From Wenjunlia vitaminophila DSM 41686 (GTDB lineage: Bacteria; Actinomycetota; Actinomycetes; Streptomycetales; Streptomycetaceae): a DNA stretch of 64,000 nt. A program made the position numbers and the translations under genes. Below, in pieces: positions 25,886-33,574 of this stretch (position 1 is the stretch's first letter; the number at the start of each line of letters is the position of its first letter). The notes under the pieces are model-generated. The model ran no database searches, had not been told where the DNA came from, and saw nothing but the letters and a program-made list of their open reading frames with translations. The stretch is from positions 1-64,000 of the forward strand of contig NZ_KB904668.1 in assembly GCF_000380165.1 (NCBI RefSeq), in the 5' to 3' direction.

Positions 25886-26180
25886 CACACGCCCGTGACA
25901 GGCCCTATGGCCCGCATCTTCTCAACTAGCTGGCCTCATCGTGGACCGCACCGATGCAACAGCAGCCACGGGCACTCCGATACGGCAATGCGTGCGCGCG
26001 AGCGTCGGCCCAGCCACGCCCCTCCCTGGCGCCACGGCCTTCGGATAGGTAGACGCCGAGCCCCTCGGTCTCAGTTTTGGTCTCATTCACCCCTGTCCAG
26101 CCACGTACGTCGCCCACCCAACGATCCGCTCCACCACAGGTCAGAACGTACTCGTCTCTCCCCGAACCTCCAGACGAACA
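25886..26180. other. Right end of the island, non-coding
   Basis: About 295 bp between the SRA-HNH gene and attR hold no supportable gene. The identical copy of the 19-bp paired-GGTCTCA repeat lies at 26067-26085, 95 bp inside attR. No excisionase or integrase reading frame is visible on either strand. Confidence 0.55.
26067..26085 (+). repeat. 19-bp repeat near attR (paired GGTCTCA)
   Basis: Identical to 4898-4916 and in the same orientation. At the left end the repeat lies 57 bp inside the att repeat; here it lies 95 bp inside. The paired heptamers near both ends fit recombinase arm sites, but could also be relics of an integrase coding sequence. Confidence 0.5.
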
Positions 26181-26242
26181 CTTGGAAAGCGTGTTGGGGG
26201 CAACCCCTCACGAGTTCGAATCTCGTATCCTCCGCAGCCGCC
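26181..26242 (+). repeat. attR: right 62-bp direct repeat
   Basis: A perfect copy of 4780-4841, containing the anticodon stem-loop to the 3' end of tRNA-Ser plus eight bases. There is no 5' half of a tRNA upstream, so it cannot be a functional tRNA gene. It marks the original chromosomal site, or the junction to an older integrated segment, since two further copies follow. Confidence 0.9.
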
Positions 26243-26255
26243 TGAACAGGCAAGA

Positions 26256-26290
26256 CGAAGGGCCCCGCCGATCACCGGCGGGGCCCTTCG
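26256..26290 (+). terminator. Hairpin after attR
   Basis: Inverted repeat CGAAGGGCCCCGCCG with its complement around a short ATCAC-type loop, 13 bp after attR. It has the same outer bases as the hairpin after the real tRNA but a different core, so it is a homologous terminator that diverged with the site. Confidence 0.8.
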
Positions 26291-26783
26291 TGATGTTCCT
26301 CAGCCCTCGTTGTCCTGGTCTTTCTCCACAGGCGGCGCCTCGAACGACGTCCTTCCGAGGGCCTGGGGAGTGCGGCGTGGGAGGCGTCTGGGCTCGGTGC
26401 CCCGCCGATGTCGAGACACCCACCCGCCGGATCGGTGAGGTGGACGCGGCCTCAGGGTCCCATCTCGCCGCACCTCGGCTCACAGGTCACTTGGACCGTC
26501 GGGCATCGCACAGGCCGGGGGCTGGGTAACATCCTCACCCTGGTCCCGGCACTCGGCGAGGTGTTCCATTGCGGCAGCGGATGGCGGTTTCGGTCGTCGG
26601 GTTAACAGGTCCCAAACTGCGCTCTGCGATGTGTTCCGACTCCGGGGAGGGGGAGTCGCCGACGCAATCGCGTGTTGATGTGGCCGGGCTCGCCAACCGC
26701 ATAGCCGCGGGCGGGCGGGTCCAAGGGACGGACGGTCTCTCGTACGCGCGCACCGGGGGACGGGCAACCCGAGGGTGGCACAG
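26291..26783. other. Intergenic, no gene seen
   Basis: About 490 bp between the hairpin after attR and the lipoprotein gene. Fragmentary open frames on both strands show no recognisable domain. The last bases carry GAGGG at 26771-26775, the likely ribosome-binding site of the lipoprotein gene. Confidence 0.45.
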
Positions 26784-28676
26784 GTGAGACGGCGCCTCCT
26801 CGCACTGACCGCGCCCCTCCAAGTCCTCGCCCTGGCCCTCGCGGGCTGCTCGGGGCTGTCGTCAGGCGACTCCACGAAGCTGCGGATCACTGTCACCGGC
26901 CTTCCGAAAGGCGCCGACGCCAAGGTCACCGTGACCGGCCCCGAGGGCGACACGTTCACCCTCACCGAAAGCGAGACGCGCGATGTCGCGCCCGGCAAGT
27001 ACGTGGTCGCCGCCAGCAGCGTCGAGCATGACGGCACCACGCACCATGCGGCCTCCGACCGGGCCACCGTCAACGTCAACGACGGCACTGTCGCCAAGCA
27101 GACCGTGAACTACGACATCGCCGTGCCTGACAGCACCACCGTGGTGAAGACGCAGGAGCGGTCAGAGATAGTCGACATCACCAAGGACACCATCGTCTTC
27201 ACGCGCGGCAAGGCCGCCGAACACCTCACGGACGACGGCTTCGTCATTGCCCCCGATGACACGGCGCCAGCCGGCCTGCTCGTGCGCCGGATCACCAGCC
27301 TCCGCAACGAGGGTGACACCACCGTGGCCCGCACGGAGAAGGCCACTCTCCCCGAGGCCATCCCGGAGGGAGTCATCGAATTCGGCCTTCCCGATCGCGG
27401 CGGTGAGGCTGCCTCCCGTTCCGCCTCCCGCGCCCCGTCCGTCGGCACTGCGAACTACGCTTCCCTGCCGGCGCAGAGGGAATCCGACCCGCTGTTCGAG
27501 GTCGGCTTCGGGGGCCTGCAGGCTGGCGTCGAGCGGCAACAGCGGGACCGGCAGAACAAGCCGAACGGCAAGAAGGGCGTCTGCGCCCTCGAGACGCCTC
27601 CGGTGAAGATCGCGCTGAACGACGTGAATGTCGGCTACACCGGCAAGTTCAGCTGGAGCTCTCTGACGGAGCGCCCGGAGCTCGATATGTCGCTGACCAT
27701 GGGTGCCGATATCGAGACGTCCGCCGAGGGTCGCTTCGATGCGAAGTGCAGTGTCGAGGCGTCCACCAAGCACATGCAGGTCGACAAGATCTGCGAGTAC
27801 GGCGTGGCCAAGCTTGTCAGACTGGGCCTGATCCTCAACCTGAGCTGTGACGCCAAGGTCGTGATGAAGTCGAACATGAACTTCCCGTTCGGTGACGTCA
27901 AGTTCTCCTCCACTTACGGGATAGATTTCGGCGTCGGCGTGAAATCCACCCGTGACACCCCGCCGACCGGCCACATCAAGCGTCTGGCCAGCCGCGACTT
28001 CAAAAGCGAGACGGAGGGTAAGCACTTCACGCTGGGAATGGAGATCGCTCTGGAAGTCCAGCTCGGCGCCGAGTTGGCAGAGGTGGTGGGTGAACACCTC
28101 GTACTCGAACAGTCGATCGCCATGGAAGGCACCAGTGGGGAATTCAAAGTCCCTGCCAAGGGGAAAATCTTCCACCGGCACACCTCCGGGATCGGCCGGT
28201 ACGAGACCTTCAAGGACACCCAGCTCTTCCACTGGGGCAAGGACGTCCTCGTGCACAGGAACAAAACGAAGGACGTGCCTCCAAAACCGCAGGAGAAACA
28301 GCCGTCGAAGGACGACCTGGCTGGCTACCGCGTGCTGACCATGGAGGACTCGGCGAATGAGTCCAAGGTGGACGACCTCGAGAGATATCTGCTGTCCCGC
28401 GCTCCGGAATACAACCCGAACGCCGACGGGAAGCCGGTGGCTCTGCACATCGAAGCCCAGGACCACGCCAATGCCCTCGTCGAGGGCAACACGCTGACTC
28501 TCAACTCCTCCTGCCCGAGGTCGGACAGCACCTGCCAACGACTGGTTCTGGAACTCGATCACCCGCTGGACACTGCCGGTGTGAGCGACATCCAGATCCA
28601 CGGAAGGTACAAGGTGACCATGACGTCCGGTCGGCACGGAGTGACCTTCCTCAAGCTGACGAACGCGGAGGCCTGA
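26784..28676 (+). CDS. Large lipoprotein of unknown function
   Basis: This 630-residue protein begins MRRRLLALTAPLQVLALALA and has the lipobox LAGC with C22, so it should be lipid-anchored outside the membrane. A beta-rich region with a PEGA-like stretch (VTGLPKGADAKVTVTGPEG) comes first. The central part contains three short cysteine-bearing segments (KGVCALE, AKCSVEAS, LSCDAK), and a C-terminal part near residue 500 is hydrophilic. I do not recognise a catalytic family. The GTG at 26784 follows GAGGG by eight bases; a GTG at 26775 is less likely. It is alone between the second and third tRNA-Ser 3' copies, as the cargo of that segment. Confidence 0.7.
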   Translation: MRRRLLALTAPLQVLALALAGCSGLSSGDSTKLRITVTGLPKGADAKVTVTGPEGDTFTLTESETRDVAPGKYVVAASSVEHDGTTHHAASDRATVNVNDGTVAKQTVNYDIAVPDSTTVVKTQERSEIVDITKDTIVFTRGKAAEHLTDDGFVIAPDDTAPAGLLVRRITSLRNEGDTTVARTEKATLPEAIPEGVIEFGLPDRGGEAASRSASRAPSVGTANYASLPAQRESDPLFEVGFGGLQAGVERQQRDRQNKPNGKKGVCALETPPVKIALNDVNVGYTGKFSWSSLTERPELDMSLTMGADIETSAEGRFDAKCSVEASTKHMQVDKICEYGVAKLVRLGLILNLSCDAKVVMKSNMNFPFGDVKFSSTYGIDFGVGVKSTRDTPPTGHIKRLASRDFKSETEGKHFTLGMEIALEVQLGAELAEVVGEHLVLEQSIAMEGTSGEFKVPAKGKIFHRHTSGIGRYETFKDTQLFHWGKDVLVHRNKTKDVPPKPQEKQPSKDDLAGYRVLTMEDSANESKVDDLERYLLSRAPEYNPNADGKPVALHIEAQDHANALVEGNTLTLNSSCPRSDSTCQRLVLELDHPLDTAGVSDIQIHGRYKVTMTSGRHGVTFLKLTNAEA

Positions 28677-28817
28677 CGACGGAGGAGTCGACCGGCCTAC
28701 ACCGGAAGGCCCCCAACGAACGCCTCAGGCCGTGCTGCACGGCCTTCGCCACCAGGTGCACGAGGTCGTTGGGCGCGCCGCCTATCGGCCGGATCGCCCG
28801 AACGGCTGTGTGAACAG
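28677..28817. other. Short intergenic stretch before the third att copy
   Basis: About 140 bp between the lipoprotein stop and the third tRNA-Ser 3' copy. No gene or strong hairpin is apparent. Confidence 0.4.
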
Positions 28818-28877
28818 TTGGAAAGCGTGCCGGGGCAACCCCTCGCGAGTTCGAATCTCGTATCCTCCGCACCCGCC
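28818..28877 (+). repeat. Third, diverged copy of tRNA-Ser 3' half (att relic)
   Basis: From TTGGAAAGCGTG through TTCGAATCTCGTATCCTCCG the sequence follows the 62-bp att core, with a handful of substitutions and a one-base deletion in the variable arm. There is no tRNA 5' half. It delimits the lipoprotein segment on its right. The greater divergence compared with attR suggests an older integration event. Confidence 0.8.
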
Positions 28878-28889
28878 CAGCAGGGCAGA

Positions 28890-28924
28890 CGAAGGGCCCG
28901 ACCTCGACGTTGTCGGGCCCCTCG
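28890..28924 (+). terminator. Hairpin after third att copy
   Basis: CGAAGGGCCCGAC pairs with GTCGGGCCCCTCG, with one G-T pair, around a short loop 12 bp after the att relic. It is the counterpart of the hairpins following the first two copies. Confidence 0.7.
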
Positions 28925-29257
28925 TGATCCCCAGTCTCGGTTTCCGTTCCGGGTGGTTCCCGGGAGCTGCCGTAGCACCCGCCGACCTGCTGCGCGACCC
29001 CGCGGAGCACGGCCACGGTCACACGCGCGTTCCGTGCGTGCACCCGAGCCACCTCGTGAGGGTCGCGGGTCCGAACCCCGCCGGGTGCGCACAGGATCAC
29101 GTGCCCCGGAGTGGTCCGGGACCTCCGGCGTTCACAGGCTTGGGCTAACGGACGGCCGCCGAGCGGGGTAACCGGCCGCGCCGGGCGCCGGACCCCGTGG
29201 TGTTCGGCTGCATGCTGTGCTCGAGGGACATTCCGGACTCGTGAAGAGAGCGCGACC
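28925..29257. other. Intergenic before the esterase gene
   Basis: About 330 bp without a supportable gene. CAGTCTCGGTTTCCGTTCC near 28930 resembles the paired-GGTCTCA repeat beside attL and encodes T-E-T-E-T on the minus strand, again suggesting a vestige of an integrase end or recombinase site. The region should hold the promoter of the next gene. Confidence 0.4.
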
Positions 29258-30622
29258 GTGCAGCTCCTGCCCCGCATGCCGAACCACCGCCGCCTGTCCG
29301 CGTCCGCCGCGGCCCTGCTGCTCGCCGTGCTGTCCGTGCTGTGCGTTCCGCCCGCCCGGGCGGGCGGGGCCTCGCCGGACCCGGTCGTCGCGGCGCTGAC
29401 CCGCGCCGCGCACCCGTTGCGCACCACCGAGCCGACCGGTGGGACGGCTGATCTCGCGCCGCTGGGGCGTGCGGTCGGCTCCTCCGTGATCGTGTCCGTG
29501 GGCGAGGCCACCCACGGCAGCCACCAGTTCTTCACCCTCCAGGACCGCGTCTTCCGGTACCTGGTGCGGCACAAACACTTCACGTCCTTCGCCCGGGAAG
29601 CGGGCTGGAACGCCGGACAGCGGATCAACGACTGGGTGCTCACCGGCCGCGGCGACATCCGGCAGATCATGCGGGAGGTGTTCCAGAGCTCGGACCGCCT
29701 GTGGAACAACCAGGAGTACCTGGACCTGTTCCGGTGGATGCGGGCCCACAACGTCCTGCACGCCCGGAAGGTGCAGTTCACCGGGAACGACATCGCCCCC
29801 GTCGAGCCCCAGCTCTACGACAGGGTGCTGGACTACGTGGCCCGTGAGCTGCCGGAGCTGTACCCGGCCGTGGAGGAGCTGTACAGCGGGCACCCGACCG
29901 GGAGCGTGCTGGCCGCGACCCGGGAGTTCACCGCCCGGCCCCAGGACGAGCGCCTGGACCTGGCCCGACGCGCACAGCAGGTGTACGCGTTGTTGAAGGC
30001 CCATCGGCCCGCCCGGTACAGCGCGGCCTTCGAATGGGTCCTGCAGGACGCCCGTGTCATCGCCCAGGACACCCGCTTCTACTCGTTCGACTCCTCCGAC
30101 GACGCCCAGCTCATCCAGCAGGACCTCTACCGCGACTCCCAGATGGCCGCCAACCTCACCTGGTGGTACGAGCACACCCGCAGCAAGACGCTGCTGGCCG
30201 CCCACGACGGCCATGTCGCCTACGTCAGCAACAGCCCGTACTACCCGCGGCCTGAGGGCGCGTTCCTGCGCGACCAGTTCGGCAAGCGCTACACCAGCAT
30301 CCGCACCAGCTTCGGCGGCGGCTCGTTCCTGGCCTACGACGCCGACAGCGTTCAGACCCCGGTGCCCCTGGACGTCTTCACCGTGGGACCCCCCGCGCCG
30401 GACTCCAACGAGTACACGCTGAACAAGGTGCCGTACCGCGACTACCTCCTGGACCTGCGGACCGTCCGGCCCCCCGCCCGCAAGTGGCTGACCGTGGCCC
30501 GGCCCACCTACGAGATCGGGGTGCTGTGGCCGGTCCCGCTGCCCGACACCGCGCTACGCCCGAGTTCCGACCTGCTGATCCACCTGCGCCACGTCGACGC
30601 GGCACACCTCCTGCCGGAGTGA
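29258..30622 (+). CDS. Secreted erythromycin-esterase family protein
   Basis: From a GTG at 29258 the protein is 454 residues, with a signal peptide (RLSASAAALLLAVLSVLC, cleavage likely after ARA near residue 35). The family signature VGEATHGSHQFF carries the conserved E and H; a second acidic residue is in FAREAGWNAG, and HDGHVAYVSN supplies the later histidine. Relatives include macrolide esterases and succinoglycan-biosynthesis-like hydrolases, and most actinobacterial members are uncharacterised. GAAGAGAG precedes the start by about seven bases. It lies in the cargo segment between the third and fourth tRNA-Ser copies with the serine hydrolase that follows 86 bp later. Confidence 0.82.
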   Translation: MQLLPRMPNHRRLSASAAALLLAVLSVLCVPPARAGGASPDPVVAALTRAAHPLRTTEPTGGTADLAPLGRAVGSSVIVSVGEATHGSHQFFTLQDRVFRYLVRHKHFTSFAREAGWNAGQRINDWVLTGRGDIRQIMREVFQSSDRLWNNQEYLDLFRWMRAHNVLHARKVQFTGNDIAPVEPQLYDRVLDYVARELPELYPAVEELYSGHPTGSVLAATREFTARPQDERLDLARRAQQVYALLKAHRPARYSAAFEWVLQDARVIAQDTRFYSFDSSDDAQLIQQDLYRDSQMAANLTWWYEHTRSKTLLAAHDGHVAYVSNSPYYPRPEGAFLRDQFGKRYTSIRTSFGGGSFLAYDADSVQTPVPLDVFTVGPPAPDSNEYTLNKVPYRDYLLDLRTVRPPARKWLTVARPTYEIGVLWPVPLPDTALRPSSDLLIHLRHVDAAHLLPE

Positions 30623-30708
30623 CGGCCGCCGCGGCGCCGCCACCCGACGGCGACCACCACAGGTCCGTGAACCGGCGCACCTCGTCACCGGCCGTCGAAG
30701 GGATCCCC

Positions 30709-31887
30709 ATGCACCGACCACCGCTGCTGACCGCCGTCCTCAGGGGACTCGCCCTCGTGCTCGGCCTCGGGCTGCTCTGCCCCCCGGCCTCGGCCGCGGG
30801 CGGTCAGGGCGGCGTCGCAGGCCGCCCCGGAGGCGGTGGCGGCCTCCTCAGCGTCCTCGAGGAGGCCGTCCAGCAGGGCTCGCCCGGAGCCCTCGCCCAG
30901 TCGCGCAGGGGCTCCCACGTCCGGAACCTGGCGGCCGGCGTCGCCGACATCCGGACCGGTGAACGGCCCAGGGCGCCCATGCGGTTCCGCATCGGCAGCG
31001 TCACCAAGACGTTCGTGGCGACCGCGGTCCTCCAACTCGTCGCCGACCACCGCCTCCGGCTGGACGAGACCGTTGCGGACGTCCTTCCCGGCGTCGTGGA
31101 CCGCAACGGCAACGACGGCTCGGCCATCACGATCCGCATGCTGCTCAACGACACCAGTGGGCTGTACGAGTACACGCAGGACCCGCGCGTCGAGCAGATC
31201 GTGCTGCGGGACCCGGCGCACTGCTTCACCCCGCGGGAACTGGTGGACATCGCGGTCGACCACCCGCCGGTCTTCGCCCCCGGGACCTCCTGGGAGTACT
31301 CCAACACCAACTACTCGCTGCTGGCCATGGTCATCGAGAAGGTCACCGGCCAGTCCTACGGCGACCGGATCACCCGCCGTATCCTGCGCCCCCTCGGCCT
31401 GGCCGCCACGTCGTTCCCCGGCTGCTCACCCCGCCTGCCCCGTCCCCGCCTGCACGGCTACACCAAACCCGACACGGCCGGCCCGGAGATCCAGGACGTC
31501 ACGGACTACAACCCCTCCTTCGCTGCGGGCAACGGCGACATGATCTCCACGGTCGGCGACCTGAACCGCTTCGACTCCGCCCTCCTCGGTGGTCGGCTGC
31601 TGCCCGAACGGCTGCTGCGCATGATGCTGACCCCGACCCCGGGCTCGTTCCCCAACACCGACGCGTTCCGCTACGGCTTCGGAGTGGTGATCGCGCGGAC
31701 GGCCTGCGGTGTCACCGTGTACGGCAACGCGGGCTCGATCCAGGGCTACGAAACGTGGATGAGCGGCACGCGCAGCGGTCGGCACACCATGTCCCTGGCC
31801 CTCAACAACGACTGGCTGGACCCGACCGACACCATCCTCCAGGCGATCACGGCGGAGTTCTGCGCCCGTCGAGCAACGGGGCACTGA
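30709..31887 (+). CDS. Secreted serine hydrolase, class C beta-lactamase/DD-peptidase fold
   Basis: This 392-residue exported protein has a signal peptide ending near PASAAG. The nucleophile motif is GSVTKTF (SxxK), the second is YSNTNY (YxN), and the third, normally HxG or KTG, reads YGNAGSIQGY. The family includes D-alanyl-D-alanine carboxypeptidases and esterases. The NAG variant suggests a peptidase or esterase rather than an efficient beta-lactamase. GAAGGG lies upstream of the ATG at workable spacing. Its stop lies 11 bp before the fourth tRNA-Ser 3' relic, so the segment boundary follows directly. Confidence 0.85.
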   Translation: MHRPPLLTAVLRGLALVLGLGLLCPPASAAGGQGGVAGRPGGGGGLLSVLEEAVQQGSPGALAQSRRGSHVRNLAAGVADIRTGERPRAPMRFRIGSVTKTFVATAVLQLVADHRLRLDETVADVLPGVVDRNGNDGSAITIRMLLNDTSGLYEYTQDPRVEQIVLRDPAHCFTPRELVDIAVDHPPVFAPGTSWEYSNTNYSLLAMVIEKVTGQSYGDRITRRILRPLGLAATSFPGCSPRLPRPRLHGYTKPDTAGPEIQDVTDYNPSFAAGNGDMISTVGDLNRFDSALLGGRLLPERLLRMMLTPTPGSFPNTDAFRYGFGVVIARTACGVTVYGNAGSIQGYETWMSGTRSGRHTMSLALNNDWLDPTDTILQAITAEFCARRATGH

Positions 31888-31898
31888 TCGGCGAGGGA

Positions 31899-31942
31899 GA
31901 AGCGTGGTGGGGGGGCGACCCTCACGAGTTCGAGTTCCGTAT
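31899..31942 (+). repeat. Fourth, strongly degraded copy of tRNA-Ser 3' end
   Basis: AAGCGTGGTGGGGGGGCGACCC followed by TCACGAGTTCGAGTTCCGTATG aligns with the core from the anticodon stem through the T loop, with several substitutions and indels. It retains GAGTTCGA of the T arm but has lost the acceptor end. As the most degraded copy it is the best candidate for the oldest att junction and probably marks the outer limit of the accreted region. Confidence 0.65.
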
Positions 31943-32010
31943 GTGAGCTGTCGTGCCTCGCGGCGCCATGAAGAAGGACGAGCCACGCCACTCTTTGTAT
32001 GGTCTCTTGC

Positions 32011-32319
32011 ATGGCGGCGACCAGGAAGATGACGGTCACGATCCGCGCGGATCTCCTCGACGAGATCCGGGCTGAGGCGGCGGAACGGGGCCTGTCGGCA
32101 TACGTCGCCGAGGCCCTGCGCTTCGAGCGCGACCGGGACCAGCTACGGGAAGTGGCGGACTGGCTCCAGGAGGAGCACGGTGCTCTCACCGAGCAGGAGC
32201 GCACGGCGGCCTTCGATGAACTGGGGGAACTTGACGCCGAGCACGAGCGCCGCCGCGCTGCCGGGAAGCTCACCGGAAAGTTCGCCGGAGGCTCCGCCCC
32301 TGAGGAGGCGGGCCGCTGA
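32011..32319 (+). CDS. Type II antitoxin-like protein
   Basis: A 102-residue protein opening MAATRKMTVTIRADLLDEIRAEAAERGLSAYV, the ribbon-helix-helix-like start of actinobacterial antitoxins paired with PIN-domain toxins, with an acidic, charged C-terminal half that would wrap the toxin. The ATG at 31999 is an alternative start, and neither has a clear ribosome-binding site. The partner toxin directly downstream is only a fragment, so this is an orphan antitoxin. It lies just outside the last tRNA-Ser relic. Confidence 0.75.
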   Translation: MAATRKMTVTIRADLLDEIRAEAAERGLSAYVAEALRFERDRDQLREVADWLQEEHGALTEQERTAAFDELGELDAEHERRRAAGKLTGKFAGGSAPEEAGR

Positions 32320-32335
32320 ACCCGGGCGGAGGCGA

Positions 32336-32410
32336 CTGCGCGTCTGCGTGCTCGACCGCGAAGGCCTGACCCTGGCCGTACGGGGCTGCCGTTCGCGTCC
32401 GGCAGCATGA
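32336..32410 (+). pseudogene. Remnant of a PIN-domain toxin (N-terminus)
   Basis: In the frame after the antitoxin stop, VCVLDREGLTLAVRG resembles the opening of PIN toxins of the actinobacterial family usually paired with this antitoxin type, with the first catalytic aspartate present. The frame ends after about 25 residues at 32410. No ATG and no remaining catalytic acids are found, so the toxin is inactive. Confidence 0.55.
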
Positions 32411-32565
32411 CGGACACCTCCGCGTGACCTTCGCCCGTCGGGCCGGCCCAGCCGCGCGGAGCGGGCCCGTGGGGGCGGTGCCCGCTGCCCAGGTGGCGGT
32501 TCGGCGGATATCGTGACCGGCGCGTAGCCGTTGGTCCGGACCAATGCCGAGGAGCGTGAGACGCC

Positions 32566-33489
32566 ATGCTCGACGATCCCGTGCCCATGCACCGGCTGGA
32601 CGTTCCCGCCCCGCAGTTCCTGCCGTTCGCCATCGGGTCGTTCGACAGGATCGGCCCGCTGTCCCGCGCGGGTTTCCCCCACCGGCACACCTTCCACGAG
32701 ATCGTGTACGTCCGTCAGGGACGGGGCAGCCACGTCGTGGACACCCGTCGGTGGCCGCTCGACCCGCCCCATCTCGCCTTCGTCGCGCCGGGCCAGGTCC
32801 ACTTCTGGGAGGGGGTGCGGGACCTCGAGGGGTGGGTGGTGCTCTTCACCGAGGACTTCCTCGTCGTCCATCCCGAGGACCGGGACGTGCTGCACGAGCT
32901 GGCCGAGCTCCCCTGGCTGTGTCCCGGGCGGAGCCTGGCCCCGGCCCTGTCAGGACTGGTGGCGGAGATGGAACGGGAGTACCTGGGGCGGGCCCCCGAC
33001 TTCGTCAGCGTTCTCCAGGCCTACCTGCACGTCCTGCTGGTCCGCGCCCGCCGGTTGTCCCGGTCGGCGGCGCCGTGGACCGCCCCGGCCCGCCCGGAGG
33101 AGGAGCGGGCCAGGTCCATCACCCGTCGGTTCAACCGGCTGCTGGGCGAGTCGGGGCCCGCGGTGGCGGAGCTGTCCGTACGGGGCTGCGCGGCCGAGGT
33201 GGGCATCTCGACGGGGTACCTCAACGAGGCCGTGAAGCGGGTCACCGGGCGCACCCCCGGCCAGTTGATCCGGCAGGCGCAGGCGCGGGAGGCCAAGCGG
33301 CTGCTGGCGACGACTGAGCTGACGGTGGCGCAGGTGGCGCGGCTGGCCGGGTTCACGGACGCCGCGTACTTCTGTCGTTTCTTCAGGCGTGAGACGGGCA
33401 CCAGCCCGGGCAACTTCCGCCGGATGACCCGTGCCGATCACCATGACCACCGGGTCTGGTCCATCGACTCCCCGACGGCGGCCGAATAG
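32566..33489 (+). CDS. AraC-family transcriptional regulator (cupin sensor)
   Basis: A 307-residue regulator. The N-terminal 150 residues form a cupin-type sensor (FPHRHTFHEIVYVRQGRGSHVVD, with the histidines of the cupin fold). The C-terminal 100 residues carry two helix-turn-helices (CAAEVGISTGYLNEAVKRVTGRTP, then VAQVARLAGFTDAAYFCRFFRRETG). GAGGAG lies upstream of the ATG. The gene runs in the same direction as the secreted dioxygenase that begins about 85 bp later, so it is a plausible regulator of it, though the ligand is unknown. Confidence 0.9.
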   Translation: MLDDPVPMHRLDVPAPQFLPFAIGSFDRIGPLSRAGFPHRHTFHEIVYVRQGRGSHVVDTRRWPLDPPHLAFVAPGQVHFWEGVRDLEGWVVLFTEDFLVVHPEDRDVLHELAELPWLCPGRSLAPALSGLVAEMEREYLGRAPDFVSVLQAYLHVLLVRARRLSRSAAPWTAPARPEEERARSITRRFNRLLGESGPAVAELSVRGCAAEVGISTGYLNEAVKRVTGRTPGQLIRQAQAREAKRLLATTELTVAQVARLAGFTDAAYFCRFFRRETGTSPGNFRRMTRADHHDHRVWSIDSPTAAE

Positions 33490-33574
33490 CGTTTCACGCG
33501 TCCCCCCGTGATGGCGCCTGCCCCGCCGTTCCGACGTGGGTTCCCACGCCCCCTCCTCAAGGAGCCGTGAAGCC

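Noticed and set aside
28818-28877. A second functional tRNA-Ser gene
   Set aside because: Only the 3' half is present; the 5' acceptor and D arm are missing. The same holds for 26181 and 31899.
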